Assembly (NCBI RefSeq): GCF_040954835.1
Contig: NC_090714.1
Location: 3,894,501-3,958,500, forward strand
Direction: 5' to 3'
Length of the DNA stretch: 64,000 nt
Origin: Lepisosteus oculatus
Taxonomy: Eukaryota; Chordata; Actinopteri; Semionotiformes; Lepisosteidae
The translations under genes and the position numbers were made by a program. Shown here one piece after another: positions 24,992 to 37,550 of this stretch. The notes beneath the pieces are model-generated. The model was given only the letters and a program-made list of their open reading frames with translations. It ran no database searches and was not told where the DNA came from. How positions within the stretch are numbered: the first letter of the stretch is position 1; the number at the start of each line of letters is the position of its first letter.

Positions 24992-27900
24992 GTACTCAGA
25001 CCTTCAGCTCACCCACAGGTTCCTCAGCAAACCTCTGTTGTAATTGTTCAGCTGACACTGATCTTCACTCACCTGCTCTCTAAATACAAGACGGCATTAG
25101 AGAACACGAGTGAAAGAGGACATGCAAGCCCAGCACCAAACCTACATGTGGTTTGAAAAGGAAGATGTGTTATTTCCTTACTTTGTTGTGAACCCAGACC
25201 AGTGTGACCTGTCTTGCATATGACTGACACCTCAAGGAGAGATTCAGGATCTCCAGCCACCTGGAGCGCCCCTATCCAGAAGGTTTTGTAGATCACTGTT
25301 GAATAAATCCCCATACAGTATATATATATAGACATGTTAATCCATATACCAGGATGACAGATTTACTTTATCATTTTATTCAAAGGAATCTGGTGTTTAA
25401 ATAGAGCTAACTGATCAGAAGGACTTTTTCTATGATGTTTATGTCACTGTGCTCCCGCAGAACAAACCAGCTAGATGTGGGGCTTCAAGACACTCTTGTG
25501 GAGCGATGAAAGCATGATAGGCAAGCTTGGGTCTTCTATTGCAGTGCAGGACTTTGATGTGATCCTTAGCACCACTAAAGAAGACAGTACAGTAGAAGTT
25601 AGGTAATTAAAGCATTGGTTGGATTTCATTCTTATAGTGGGGCAGCAGCAGTCGAGATGGCATATTACTCAGTGAAAGGGCCAGCAGGGGACTGAGACCC
25701 GCAGAGCAGGCAGTAATCATCCTCTTAGTACAACCCCTGCACTCTCCTGCTCTATCCCTTCCCCGCCTGCAGGTGGCGAAGGTGAGCCTCCACCCGGCCA
25801 AGCGCCCGCTCAAGAGAAGCGCGATTCCCAGCTCAGAGGGCACTGCCAGGTCAGGGCCCGCCAGTCAGCCCGCGAAGAAGGACCTGCCCATAGCAAAGAG
25901 CCAAGAGGTGGGAAACCTTTATTTTTTCAATCAAAAAAGCAAAATAAAGTATAGGGTGATTTCCTGTTTCAAACACGAGAGTACATAATGACAGCTGAGT
26001 TTCCTTCTGTCTAGAAGTTACATTTCAAGATTTCAGAAGCCCGTTTGAAAATCAATGTGGCTAGAATCTTATTTATCAAGCTGTTGGCAGGACTTGTTGT
26101 TTTAGGTCTGCAATTCAAAAGAAACATTGAAAGAGCTGGAGGTCTCTATGAGCTCGATCTGTGGCATTGTAGGACCGCCGTCTCTGTGGCGGAGATGTGC
26201 TGGGTGTGACAGGACCAGTGTGCCGTGTGCCGTGTGGCGTGTGCCGACCAGTGCGTGCTGACCCTGTTCTCTGTCTCAGGAGGATGCGGCTGGCCTCTCT
26301 TCGTCTAGCAGCTCCCTGACCAGTCCCAGCAGCCCCGGCAGCGTGGGCCAGTCTCCCTCGACCACCAGCCTGTCCAGTGGCTTCGTCAACAGCCCCAGCC
26401 AGCGCTCACTGCAGAGCATTCTGGGTACGCCTTCACCTGTGGTAGCCTGATTCTGCAAGACATTCTTGTTAAACTGGTGCTCGTTTATTTGCCTGGAGCT
26501 TTTTTCCCCGAGCGACTTTCATTCATGCCCAATTGAACCGCAGGATGTTCTAGAGGAGCAATTTGAGTGACGCCCCATGGTCAACAGTACAAGAGCTGTG
26601 CCCCAGATGGGATTTGAGCCCACAACCTTCCTGTTATAATTCCACTAACCCACATGGCTGCCCTTTACATTGCAGTTACAGACAGTTTGTGTCTTAGGAT
26701 CTTAGAGTGTTAGTCAATCTGCACAGAAATAATGCTCTGGATAATCCCTTGCTGGATTATGGAGGCCTTGTCCTTTAATCTCCTCAAATGCACTGGGAAT
26801 GAGAATGTGTCCTCCCAGTCCTCTTTATCCATACAGGGTGCCTTCCTGAGCTCTCTGTGGATAATGAAATGTACTATACTGTATATAAATATAAATATAC
26901 TGAGAAAAAGCTGTCCTGTACCAAACATGCCATGAGCCTACCTAATACAGCGTGCGCGTCCATGTAAATATGCCAAATAACAAAAGAACGTGACAGAACC
27001 AGTACAGTACTGCGCAGTTTTCCACTATGAAAAGGAGTTTTGTCAAATTGAATGTAAGACTCCTGTCCTCACGGTTATGGGGAGGTGAAACAGGGGAGAT
27101 GCGATGGGTAACACACAAGAAACGCGTGCGCGGGAAGCCTCTGGGACATTGGGAATGTTCTAGAAACCTCGAGAGCGCCTCTCAGGAGCGTTCCCACAGC
27201 GAGTCCCTGTTTGCTCCCCCCTCTCCTTGCCCCAGGCCCCAGCTCCAAGTTCCGGCACGCCCAGGGCACCGTGCTGCACCGCGACACCCACGTCACCAAC
27301 CTCAAGGGCCTGAGCCTCACCACGCCGGGGGAGTGCGACGGCTTCTGCGCCAACCGGGAGCGCGTGGCGGTGCCGCTGGCCATCGCCGGGGGGCAGATCG
27401 CTGTGTTCGAGGTACCACCACCGCCGGTGCGAGGGGCGGCAGGAGGCGCCGTGTGTCTAACAGACCCTCGACAGCAAGCGGCTCAGCTCCAGGGAGCACC
27501 TGCTTTCAAAGAGCTCGTTGAAAAACGAACCTTGGGTGGAAAGTTAGATATTTAATGAGGAATTATTTGAAAGAGCAGTGATAATTCGTACCCGTGATAG
27601 TGTTTCCGGCTGGAGGAGGGGGAGGAAGAAAACGAATTTGCTAGGACATGGAAGCCGTTCAATGCTGTCAAAGCCTGGTGCCCGTCTTCTCTATTTCAGC
27701 GGGTTTCTGTGTATTCTGAGTTCTAAGGGGACAGACTGCTGGCAGACAGTCGTGAAAGTGCACCAGTTTTTTTAAGTCAAATGAACTCATTAACTGGAGT
27801 TCGTGAGTCTGCCAAGACTCTGTAGCGAGTCTGGGAGGGAGGTTGTTTGGCTTTGGCCCCCAGGTAGAAACCCAGTCCTGTCTTGACCCTCCACACAGCT

Positions 27901-30900
27901 GTCGCAGCCCGGACGCCTGCCCGACACCTCCTTTCCCACCATCCAGAACACCTCAGCGGTGGCCGACCTCTGCTGGGACCCCTTCAACGCCTGCAGGCTG
28001 GCCGTGGGTAAGGCTCTGCCTCTCTCCCGCTCCTGGGACTGGCCCGACCTCAGCTGTCCACTCCTAAGCATTGGCAGAGTGTGCCACATTCGTAGTCCTG
28101 CGTTTTACCAGGTCAGTCAGTTGGGAACAAATTCTCATCTGCGGTGATGATCTGGAGACCCACTCATACACTCATACTCATACATTTCCTGGAGCTACCT
28201 GAGTGAAGTACCTTTGCTCAGGAATACAACAGCTGTGTCCCTCCTGGGATTTGAACCCACAACCCTCCGATCCAGAGCCCTAAGCACTGCTCCACACTGC
28301 TGCTATTATATGTTTTTATATAATTGTGCAGTTTCCATATAATCATACTTTACCTGCTCACAAAACTAGCTTCCTTTTTTACAGGTGTTTTGCTACCTCA
28401 AACTACAGGAGCAACTCACCCAGTCAAATGCAAGGGTGACGATTGTTCAACGTACTCAGCACATTTAGGGATAAAATATTTTAGATGTTTTCCTTGGGTT
28501 TTCGACAATCCAGCTTTAACATCAGAAGCGGTGCTGACCAAATATCAAAACACTATTTAGACAATCTGGGAGCGTTTGTATTTTCTCTGCCGCCATGTTT
28601 TCTCGGACTCAGTGACCTGTGACTGTATCTCTTTCTCTGGCAGCGGGTGAAGACGCCAAGATCAGGGTGTGGCTGGTGCCCAAGGGAGGTCTGACGGAGA
28701 CCCTGACAGAGCCGGAGCGTATTCTCCAGGGTAGGGCACGGGTAGCTCGACGTCTTTATTGGGGGGAAATCCCAAACCATCAAAGTCCGCCTCAGCATCA
28801 AAGCGAATGGACGAAAATAGTAGCATACACATCGTTTGGAGTGAGATCTTTCGTATCGTGTGAAAGGATTATCTGTTTTGGATTGGCAGAGGATAAATTG
28901 GAAGTTTCATGAGCCTACAAGATGAGATAATATAACCTGCCTTCTTCTCTAGAGAATAACACCTGCTGGGCACTTCTTTCCCTCTGTGAAATACCGATTC
29001 TCAAAACAACTTGTTAATCAAAGAGAGAAACAGGCTATTTCCAGAAATCTACGAGTGATACCATTCTATAATTTTCTGCTGCGGTAAAAAAAAAAAACAG
29101 CAAATGATTTTCCTGAAGGCTAATGTTCTCTTATTACCGTTTTCAGTTTTGCTTGTTTTTTTTTCTGTTTTATCTCTTAAAAATTAGGGATTTTGTGATT
29201 CTCAGGGTCAACAGCTGGGGTAAAGGTTCATCATTATGGAATTGTAGCTCAATGATAATATTTGAGAGTTGTCCAGTTCACTCTAAACCATACACCTCTG
29301 ATTTATTCTAAGCTCTGAACATAGGTCCAATCACACTTCATTGGAAAATTTCGATTTTCCCTTGTTGAGCTGAATAAAAAGCACATGATTGACTGTTTTG
29401 TTGCGAAAAGACCCAGAAGCAAGTATGGCCAAAAACCTGAAATTTTTCTCAGTGAATTGGTTGTTGGAGCTCTGAGCCCTGCTTGTGTGTGCTCCAGGTC
29501 ACACAGAGAAGATCTACTCGCTGAAGTTCCACCCCCTGGCCTCTGGGATCCTGGCCTCTTCCTCCTACGACTTGACTGTGCGCCTGTGGAATCTGGACTC
29601 TGGCAAGGAGGTCAAGCTGCTGAGGGGACATCAGGACCAGGTACTGAGTCATGTGAACCAGCTGCTCGGTCGCCTCTGCATTCGCTCATTGAAGCAGAGC
29701 TTTGCCCCGTGCACGTCTCCTGATGCCTCCTTCAGAGTGCATGAAAATCTTTATTGAAAGGAACAAGGTAGATGTTAAAGCACCTCTTTGAAGATCTTAG
29801 AAGTTGTCGTCTGTCGTGTGGAGAAATAACACCTGATCCCTCGAGGTGCTCGAGATTCTGATGCTCGAGAAAAGCTACCTTCCTCTTGAGTGAAGGACTG
29901 TAGTTTGTTGTGTCACAGTAGTTTTGTGCTGTAGTTGGTGCAAGATAAATGCAAAATATACATGCAGGACATCATTTCCTGTCCTTAACACTCAAAACAT
30001 TCAGTAGAAGCCTATTTAGCAGCAGCCATGTGGTTACAGACACAGGACACAGTGTTTTTTCCTGCGTTAGAGAATGAGTGAATCTACCCTTTATATACTC
30101 TGCCCTCCCCGTCCTCTCTGTCTGCTAGAGCATGGTGCAATTAGCTGCTGCACGAACTGTATAATCTAAAACATACATTGTAAAAGAGTTTTATAAAGAA
30201 CTTGTGATCAGGACGGGTCCCTTCAGGGACCAGGTAATAATTATTACAGAGGTGTTTGAGGAAAGTGGGTTTGAGATGTGTAACATCACATCCCCTTGTT
30301 CACTGAACATGACCTGAGAAATACTCCTGCAGCATTAAGAAGATTGCTCAAGCCCTGAAATATCACAATCGACATGATTATAGAACATTTATATCCAGAC
30401 CATTGGATTACAAAAACCCACATCACAGACTGGAGTGCTTTCAGGCCCTGAACAGTTAACACACCCTGACTGAAGGCCTGTCCACTCTCAGAGACACGAT
30501 GCAGAACCAGATCCTGATGAAATACAAGCTCAGATACCACGGCCTGGTCAGTGAAATAGGCCGACACAGGCAGACCTGGTTGTCCAGAGAGAACTGCATT
30601 CACTGCAAGACAGGGGAAGTTGAGGCAGAAATGCACTTCCTGTTGCACTGTCCAGAATATAACTGCACCAGTGACTCCTTTTACACCCAATTCTGTCTGA
30701 AATGCCTGAAACACAGTAACTCTTATTAGGGCTGGACAAATATAAGCCATATTAATTACAGTGTAGTTGCCTGAGGGACACAGGTGGTTAAATCACACTG
30801 ACCCCACAGCACAGAGTTGAGACTGAGAGAGGGACACAGCCTGAGGGACACAGGTGGACATATCACACACACCCCACCACACAGGAATTAGATTAATAAA

Positions 30901-33900
30901 AGGACACAGCCTGAGGGACACAGGTGGACATACAGTATCACACACCCTCCATCACACAGGAATGAGATTAAGAGAGGAGGGAGGGGAGGGTCTGTATTGT
31001 TTCTTTGGCAGTTCTGTGATGGATCTGTCATGCTGAGAAAACCTTTGAACTAAATTGATGGGGAACAGCGGCACAATGGGGTTCCAATTGCAGCCCACTG
31101 TGGGCACTCCGCTAGCTGACCTCTGACCCCAGTGCAACTAGAACCACATTCCAAGGTAGTGATCTTAAAAGTTAGTACTCAACTCAGGTACATTCTCAAC
31201 TAAAATGGAGGCATTAACTTCTGGTTGCCCCTGGTCCTTTAATAAAATGCCATGAAGGTTAAGAGCTGGTATCTGAAACTTATTTTCAAGGCTATTAACA
31301 ACTTTGTGTTGTGATCAAACCATCATACGATTTGCTCAATATTCATAGGTTTTCTGTCAGAATTAAGCGATTCCTGCATGAATATGAGATCTTCCTCCCC
31401 TCTATTCCAGATTTTCAGCCTGGCCTGGAGTCCGGATGGTAAGTTCCTGGCCACCGTGTGCAAAGATGGCAAAATGCGCATTTATGACCCCCGCAAGTCC
31501 ACAGAGCCCACTCAGGTAAGACAGTCTCGTTCACGCTGGCCAAGCTCTGTGCCATTTAAATACCTCACACTCGTGGCATGAGTTCGCATGCTGTACTGCA
31601 TGACTTTAGCTTGTTTCCGTCCTGTACCATGGACACATTGAGCAATGTCTTGTTGTGTTTCCTGTAGGATCGATTGTACTGTATGAAATGTGACTAAAGG
31701 TGATGAAATGCTTTGGACACAAATACCTGTTGTGTAGTATTTACAGAAAATTAATGCAACGTTTAAACTATGTAGAGCAAACCATTGTCTGAAATATGGA
31801 AATGTGCATGTAGGACTGAAAGGTTAATTCTATATATACAGTATGTTTGTCCTATGGCTTTCCTAAACACGACATGGTAACCCCAGAAATTGACTGTGCT
31901 CAGATGATAAAATCCCCTTGAGCACGATTGAATACAGAACATTACAGGAAGATGCTCGTGGCGGGTGTTCTCCAGAGATGGGCCTTTTTTGTAACAGATT
32001 AAAACTCATTTCGAACCCCCCAGAGTGACTCTCTCCCTGCCTCTCTCCTGCAGGAGGGTCCCGGCCCTGAAGGGGCCCGTGGTGCCCGAGTGGTGTGGGC
32101 CTGCGCTGGCCAGTACCTGCTGGTGTCTGGATTTGACAGGTAGGGACACCTGTTTTTGAGCTCGGCACCAGATGCGACCCCCTTCGGCTGTACAGCTTAG
32201 GCGATTATATAAAATGTCCTGCCTCAGTTCCAGCCTCAGATCAGCCCCCAGCATCTTTCACAAACCCCATGTACAGGTGGTCCAGAGCTCCTGAAGGAAC
32301 TGCTTGGGCTACTAACATAGCCCCTCTCCCACCACCTGCACACTGTAGTTTAGATCTTCTAAAATCCAGCTAGTTTTACTGGACCACACTGTCTGCCACT
32401 TACTCTGTCCTCATCGGTTTCTGTGAGATGCATCGGCATTTTGTGTCTTAAATCGCCACTCCATTGCCGAAAAATGAATGAAAATGAATGTCAAGACCAT
32501 GCTGCTCATTCTAACAGACAATCATCTATGGTCAGACCTAGAAAAGCTTTTTTCCATGCCTGATTCTTATACTGTAGGTGCCTGACCAGGTACAACAATC
32601 ACAAGACATCAGATTAAATCTCAGGCTCTCCCTTTCCTAATCTGAGCAGGATGTTCTTTATGTAAATAGTAAGCATAGAGCACTGAAATTCTTAACCCTG
32701 TTCTCCTACAGCATAGCTAAGAATGCATACTGAGTGCACAATGGCTGGAAGATTGTTGTATGGGGATGCAAAACTGAATACAATAATTTAGTAAACTGTT
32801 TCAGTAAACTGTCTCTTGAATGTGAATGTGAATCATTGTCAAGTGAGGGTCTCAGGTTCTGAATGTTAGAACGTGATTGTGGCGCTGAAGGGCCCACTGT
32901 GTCCCTCTTTAGTGTTAGTGGTTCTGATGCAGTTGCTATGGTTACTGTTGCCCGGCAGCCGAAGCGAACGCCAGATCTACCTCTACGCGGTGGAGTCCCT
33001 GGCCTCAGGACCGGTGGCTTCCGTGGGCACCGACGTGTCCCCCTCCACCCTCATCCCCTTCTATGACGAAGACACCAGCACGGTCATCCTCACCGGCAAG
33101 GTGAGCCCTTTCACCACAGTGTGTGCAAGTGCAAGAGATACAGTCATGTGTGCTTTTTCTGGGCTCAGTCAGGACTGGGCTGAGACCCACTTCTGCTAAT
33201 GATGCAGATTCCCTTTGTATCGCACACACGGCAGCCTGCTTCTCTATAGGCTTGAGCCAGCTTCCAGAAGATCTCGAGTCCTGCCTGCAGTCGGCTCACA
33301 CCCACAGGTACAAATAAGTAGGATTCAGGCTCTTTCCCAAATTATGTCAGACACTTACGTAATACATATTAAATTGCTTCCAGACCGTTTGAATCTAAAA
33401 AAACTAATTACTATTAAATATACATCAACGTGGTGAAGAACAAGCTAATGCATTACAATGTCGAAAAGGATCCAGACAGTGCAAGAATTATGTGACAATT
33501 GAGTTACAGAAACTTGATGTAAAACCTCCGTAGATTAATCCACAACTTGCAATTAGTGTGTTTTTTTTTTTATAGAAGCATATAGATAAGTGGAAACTAC
33601 TTACAGGCTCATAGTGTGGAGAAAGTCTGGCGTGGAGAGACATGAGGATACGCTCCACGTCCCAGGCTGATGGCGTCGTCATATTGATTGTGTAGATGCT
33701 CTGTAGTTAACTTATTTTTCATTAACTCCTATAACGTTTGCTGCTGCAGTCATGCCTGATAGATGGAAGATTTATTCTAAAGGTGGTTTGTGCGATGTTG
33801 AAATGACATACAGCAACACTAGAGGAAACAAATATGTTTCATTTTCATATGCGTACAGTATATTCACACCTGAAGAAGGCTCCACAGCCGAAAGGTTGTG

Positions 33901-36900
33901 TTTTCTTTCTTCTTTTTTCAGCATGGAATAAACCTATTACTTGTATATTCATATGATTATATTAGAAATGCGTTCATGTGATTTAAGCAATGTGTAGAAT
34001 AGGACAGCAAATGGCTCAAGAATAAGTGTCAAGTGAAGGTCTCAGGTTCTGACTGGTGTCCAGCTTACAGAAACATAGTCTTGCATAACCTGAGTCTGAA
34101 ATGTTTTTAGGTAAAATGTGTAGAAAACATTATGTTTTAGGAAATACATTGAGACCAAACTGCTATTTCCCATATAAACCACAAACCTATTGAAACTAGC
34201 TGATGGAACTAGAAGATAATTTCTTTCTTTTCAGTAATGAATCCTGCATCCCTGTCTGCTCTTTTCCTCTGACCTTGACCAGGGAAAGAGGTGGAATTTC
34301 TAAAGGCTGTTGTTTCAGAGTAATTGCCCCTCTCGTGTTACGGACAGATAAACAACCCGGCCCTTTGATGCCTTCATGAATAAATGCGGCTGTGTTTGTT
34401 TTCCTCCCCGCAGGGCGACACCCGTGTGTACATCTATGAGATCCTGCAGGAGTCCCCCTATTTCCTAGAGTGTAGCCATTTTAACTCTTCCGAGCCACAT
34501 AAGGTACCCGATCTTCATTCATCTGTGTACTGCTGGCACTCAAGTGTGTAGAGGCAAAACTGTCAAGTGTAATGCGCCCCCATTTTTGTCCCAAACCACC
34601 TCCATGTTCTCTTTAGGACTTTCATTGCAAAAAGGAAGCTTTTGGACTGGTGGGACTTGCGGACTTTTATTGGAGTTCTCGTTTTTGTTGTTATTATTGT
34701 TGATATTATTTTGAGGAGTGGGTAGACCTAAGGACTTTTAATTGATCATTATCTAGTGGTTTCCCCTGGTCTTCAGTCGCTGGCAATGATTCAGGAATAG
34801 CTCTTGAATCTGTAGTGGTCTTGTAGGGTTCTGCCCTGTCGTCGTCAGTCGCCTGACCAGCTTCCTGTTTCCTGTTTCCAGGGCCTCGTCTTCCTGCCGA
34901 AGACGGAGTGTAACGTGCCTGACGTAGAGTTCGCTCGGGCGCTGCGGCTCAGCAAGACCTCTATCGAACCCGTGGCGTTCCGTGTGCCCCGCGTCAAGGT
35001 TAGCGCACGCTGTACACGAGATTGTGACTGACATTACTGGGGGTAGGATGTCGTGGCACTTCAATTCACCTCCACTGTAAGACCACTGTAGCCACTTAGT
35101 TACCTAATAGAGCCTGCTATGGAAGATCTCTCAAGTAAGGAAGAATCAATTCGAAAAATATTTTTACATTTCAGTGGAATTGAAAAGTCCATGCTTAGGC
35201 AGCCTTGATAATATACTCCAACTGATGCATGACACACACATTGCGTGTATAATGTGATTTAACTGCAGCCTAGAAAAGAAAAAAAACTGCTTGATGCATT
35301 GATGAGGATTGCCCTGATTAATACAGGGGCGGCACAGTGACACAGTCAGCACTGCTGTCTCACAGCGCTGGGGCCCTGGGTTTGATTCCTGGGGCACTGT
35401 CTGTGTGGAGTCTGTATGTTCTCCCTGGGTTTGCATAGGTTTCCTCTGGGTGCTGCAGTTTCCTCCCACAGTCCAAAGGCAGGTTAATTGGCCGATTGTA
35501 CCCTGTCTTGTGCCCGTTGTTTGCAGAGATTGTGGCTTCCCCGTGACCCTGTATTGAATAAAGCAGTTAAAAAAATTATTAATAACTATTCAAAGGCTTC
35601 TTCAATGAGGTTTTTATGTAATTTTGATTATCCTGGATAGGCTGATATGAAGTCATACAGCATGTTTAACATTTTCTGATGGATCAGTGAAATATATACA
35701 AAAGCCTACAGACCACAGCACCTGAAATATTGTGCAATGCAGTGCTGTGCATTATGAGTCTTATTTCCACCTTGGTACTCTACTCTGTCGGCTTAATTCA
35801 CCCTATTGTCATCTTTATTTTGAAAATTGCAGTTCAGTGGGCTGATTTGATCCGTGTCTTTCTCTCGGCGCTCCACAGAAAGAGTTCTTCCAGGATGACC
35901 TCTTTCCTGATACCGCGGTGTGGTGGGAGTCGGCTCTGGCGGCCTCTGCCTGGCTTTCGGGAGCTAACGGGCAGCACCGCAGAATCAGCCTGCGGCCCAA
36001 GGACATGACTCCTGGTAGGACAGCGCGGCCACTGCGCCACTGCTGGAGCAAGAACCATGGCCAAGCGATGTCAGATACCCTGCTCTTTCATTGCGCTCAA
36101 TTGAAATCGGGGCCATTCTTGCACCAGTCAATAACTGCAAAAAAGCATCTTCCGATGGCTTGAATGTGATGCATTTTCAGCACATTTTTGCAAAGTGCTT
36201 ATGATGGCTTGATTTTCTTGTCTTCTCGACATCATGGAATAGGCTAACATGAATCAAGCTACTGCATGTCCAACTAATAAGGAAAATAATCCCATTTCTG
36301 ATCAGTCTCTCAGTATTAGACTAAGTCAGGAATCTCCTGTCCTGGTCCTGGAGAGCTGTATGACAAGCAAATGTGATCGAAAATCATTAAATCATTCACT
36401 TCTAATGGCTTGAAGTACCTGTAACTGTGATCCATTTCAATGGTCATTCATTAAGTATTGGTTAAGTAATGCAGAGAACATTTGGAACAAGGATCTGAGC
36501 CCTTCAGCCCTCAAGAATCAGGGTGCACTTTATTGAGTACAGCACATGCTTAATTCATCAGTAACTTACAGGTTGGCCTTTAAGACTTACTTGAATGGGG
36601 CTCTCCAGGCTTGGGATTGGCAACCCCAGACGTAAACTGTTGGATCAGTTATACGTGACAGCTTCTAGCTTTAATTAAGAAGTAATCGATGTCAAATGTG
36701 CATAAAGGGTTTAGCTAATTAAGATGATGCATTTTGTAATCAGGATGCAAGACTGAATAATCAATATAATGTGATAAGGAAGGACAACCTGGATGCTCGT
36801 GGCTAATAATTGTGTTTTGGGTGTGGAACGCTGGAGCTGGAAGCTGGCTCGCGCAGAGCTCTGTGCTGAACATCGGGACTCGTGTGTCTGTCTCTGTAGT

Positions 36901-37550
36901 GAGCGAGGCCCCCAAGGAGGCACCAGTGCGGAAGTACCTGCCCTCGTCAGTGTACCTCGAGGAGAAGACTGACGAACAGAAGAAGGAGGAGGTAGACTGA
37001 GCCGGCCTCCACAGCATCGCGCACACGACTCTGCACAGAGCTCCGACACACACTCTCCACTTCACACACGGCCCTGCACAGAGCTCCGACACACACTCTC
37101 CACTTCACACACGGCCCTGCACAGAGCTACGGGCGTCTCTGACACACCCTTGAGAGGCAGTACCCACCCTACAGAGAGATCACTATTCCACTGTTACCAG
37201 CTCTCAATGTAGAACTGGGCCCAGCAGTGGCCACTGGTGACCGGGGTCCTGTTTCTGACTGTTTCTTGCTGTGTTGCAGCTGCTCAGCGCCATGGTGGCC
37301 AAACTGGGGAACCGGGAGGACCCTCTGCCCCAGGACTCCTACCAGGGCGTGGAAGAGGATGAGTGGGTGAGGCCATGAGGCGCCACACACACTGCACCCA
37401 CTGACCGCCACCGGACAAACAAAGCACTGCACAGACACACACTCACGGCCCGCAGGCGCGCTCTCGTAGGTACAGGGGCTGTACGGACCCTTTCACGGTG
37501 CCCTGGGGGAAAATAATCCGATGTTGTGTTTTGTGTTTCAGGATGACTAA
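20908..37550 (+). CDS. CORO7: Coronin-7, C-terminal two thirds (19 coding exons; 5' exons outside the window)
   Basis: Coding exons read by eye: 20908-20962, 23427-23484, 23849-23994, 24896-24991, 25773-25907, 26280-26424, 27236-27411, 27899-28007, 28644-28730, 29498-29640, 31411-31515, 32054-32139, 32959-33100, 34414-34503, 34882-34998, 35879-36014, 36900-36991, 37280-37366, 37542-37550. All have AG acceptors and GT donors. Phases join without a break to give about 670 residues and a TAA stop. The product matches vertebrate coronin-7 throughout (for example LLDPDSGLLVL, CEVLRVLQL, SSKFRHAQGTVLHRD, EFFQDDLFPDTA, EEDEWDD). Coronin-7 is the long coronin with two WD40 beta-propellers; it works at the Golgi in post-Golgi transport and restrains actin assembly. 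The human protein is about 925 residues, so roughly 270 N-terminal residues are encoded left of 20,908. I found no exon for them in the window. Identity is near certain; individual borders could be off by a few bases. Confidence 0.96.
23630..23760 (+). repeat. CTCTCAGTC-type minisatellite
   Basis: TCTCTCAGTCCCTCAACTCTG and variants repeat about five times in a pyrimidine-rich array, in a CORO7 intron. Confidence 0.8.
24140..24490 (+). repeat. Interspersed repeat, second copy
   Basis: CAGAACATAGGAAGCACGCG, then TGTACTTTATTAATCCAGG, CTTGGCAGCGTCTTCCAGAC and TTAATTTCCATCTGTGTTCC follow the same plan as the copy at 6.3 kb. It lies in the CORO7 intron after exon 23849-23994. Confidence 0.45.
25773..26424 (+). 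CDS. CORO7: CORO7 exons: Pro/Ser/Thr-rich linker between the propellers
   Basis: Exon 25773-25907 begins VAKVSLHPAKRP and continues into a basic, Ser/Pro-rich stretch with several lysines. Exon 26280-26424 is almost pure low-complexity Ser/Pro/Gly (SSSSLTSPSSPGSVGQSPS). In known coronin-7 proteins the linker between the two propellers is a PST-type region, and ubiquitination there is reported to control Golgi recruitment. The residue-level match of a specific lysine cannot be asserted from this read. The second exon ends LQSILG, joined across the intron to PSSKFRHAQG at the start of propeller 2. Confidence 0.9.
26480..26665 (-). repeat. tRNA-derived SINE-like element, minus strand
   Basis: On the minus strand: CAGCCATGTGGGTTAGTGG, GGTTGTGGGCTCAAATCCCA (B-box) and GGGGCACAGCTCTTGTACTG. 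It lies in a CORO7 intron. Confidence 0.6.
27236..34998 (+). CDS. CORO7: CORO7 exons: second WD40 beta-propeller
   Basis: Nine exons from 27,236 to 34,998. They open with the coronin N-terminal signature of the second unit (SSKFRHAQGTVLHRDTHVTN). WD40-type blades follow: VADLCWDPFNACRLAV, AGEDAKIRVW, GHTEKIYSLKFHPL, ASSSYDLTVRLWNL, GHQDQIFSLAWSPDG and CKDGKMRIYDPR. They end with GDTRVYIYEI and KTECNVPDVEFARALRL. The GH...WD spacing and SSSYDLTVRLW are textbook WD40. Exons are 86-176 bases. Introns range from 0.23 kb (28,008 region excepted at 0.64 kb) to about 1.8 kb, and carry repeats at 28.2, 30.3-31.0 and 33.9 kb. Confidence 0.95.
28170..28312 (-). repeat. tRNA-derived SINE-like element, minus strand
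   Basis: On the minus strand: GTGTGGAGCAGTGCTTAGGG, GGGTTGTGGGTTCAAATCCC (clear B-box) and ACACAGCTGTTGTATTCCTG, then GAGCAAAGGTACTTCACTCA. It lies in a CORO7 intron and is the best-preserved copy of its family here. Confidence 0.65.
30290..30729 (+). mobile_element. Retroelement fragment with reverse-transcriptase zinc-binding motif
   Basis: An open stretch at about 30,499-30,729 encodes IGRHRQTWLSRENCIHCKTG then EVEAEMHFLLHC. The Cys-x2-Cys ... His-x4-Cys spacing and GRHRQTW are typical of the zinc-binding tail found after the reverse transcriptase in many fish retroelements. The sequence before it is out of frame with stops. It lies in the CORO7 intron between exons 29498-29640 and 31411-31515. 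Confidence 0.6.
30770..30980 (+). repeat. Minisatellite, ~68-bp unit, three copies
   Basis: GCCTGAGGGACACAGGTGG occurs at about 30,769, 30,839 and 30,909, each followed by a TATCACAC...CCC...CACACAG... segment. It directly follows the retroelement fragment. Confidence 0.8.
33865..33945 (+). repeat. Retroelement 3' tail (CCTGAAGAAGGCT type)
   Basis: CACCTGAAGAAGGCTCCACA then GCCGAAAGGTTGTGTTTTC and CAGCATGGAATAAACCTATT. This ending is widely repeated in fish genomes (a Penelope- or LINE-type 3' end; I cannot decide which). It lies in a CORO7 intron. Confidence 0.55.
35325..35575 (+). repeat. tRNA-derived SINE, well preserved
   Basis: GGCGGCACAGTGACACAGTC, then a B-box region GGGTTTGATTCC, TGTGTGGAGTCTGTATGTTC, GTTTCCTCCCACAGTCCAAA and TGACCCTGTATTGAATAAAG with a short A-rich tail. 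It lies in the CORO7 intron between exons 34882-34998 and 35879-36014. Confidence 0.75.
35879..37550 (+). CDS. CORO7: CORO7 exons: second coronin extension and acidic C-terminal tail
   Basis: Exons 35879-36014 (KEFFQDDLFPDTAVWWES...), 36900-36991, 37280-37366 and the three-codon exon 37542-37550 (GAT GAC TAA). The tail carries YLEEKTDEQKKEE and then LLSAMVAKLGNREDPLPQD, and ends in an acidic patch with a tryptophan, EEDEWDD. In long coronins this acidic Trp-containing end resembles the CA region of Arp2/3 regulators. The penultimate exon ends in phase 0 just before the terminal Asp-Asp, which is also where the human CORO7-PAM16 read-through transcript leaves CORO7. Confidence 0.94.
36330..36620 (+). 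repeat. Interspersed repeat pair in a CORO7 intron
   Basis: AATCTCCTGTCCTGGTCCTG near the start and CTCTCCAGGCTTGGGATTGG near the end resemble a common fish repeat edge in opposite orientations. A related copy at 16,995-17,160 reads AACCCCAGTCCTGGTCCAGG. Confidence 0.4.
37041..37126 (+). repeat. Tandem duplication, 43-bp unit, in a CORO7 intron
   Basis: Two copies, identical as read, of a 43-bp unit beginning CTCCGACACACACTCTCCAC, at 37,041 and 37,084, within the intron between exons 36900-36991 and 37280-37366. The identity suggests a recent slip. Confidence 0.9.

Noticed and set aside
27027-27521. 164-codon plus-strand frame overlapping CORO7 exon 27236-27411
   Set aside because: It is out of frame with the conserved coronin reading and rich in Arg/Gly/Pro, a by-product of GC-rich exon sequence.
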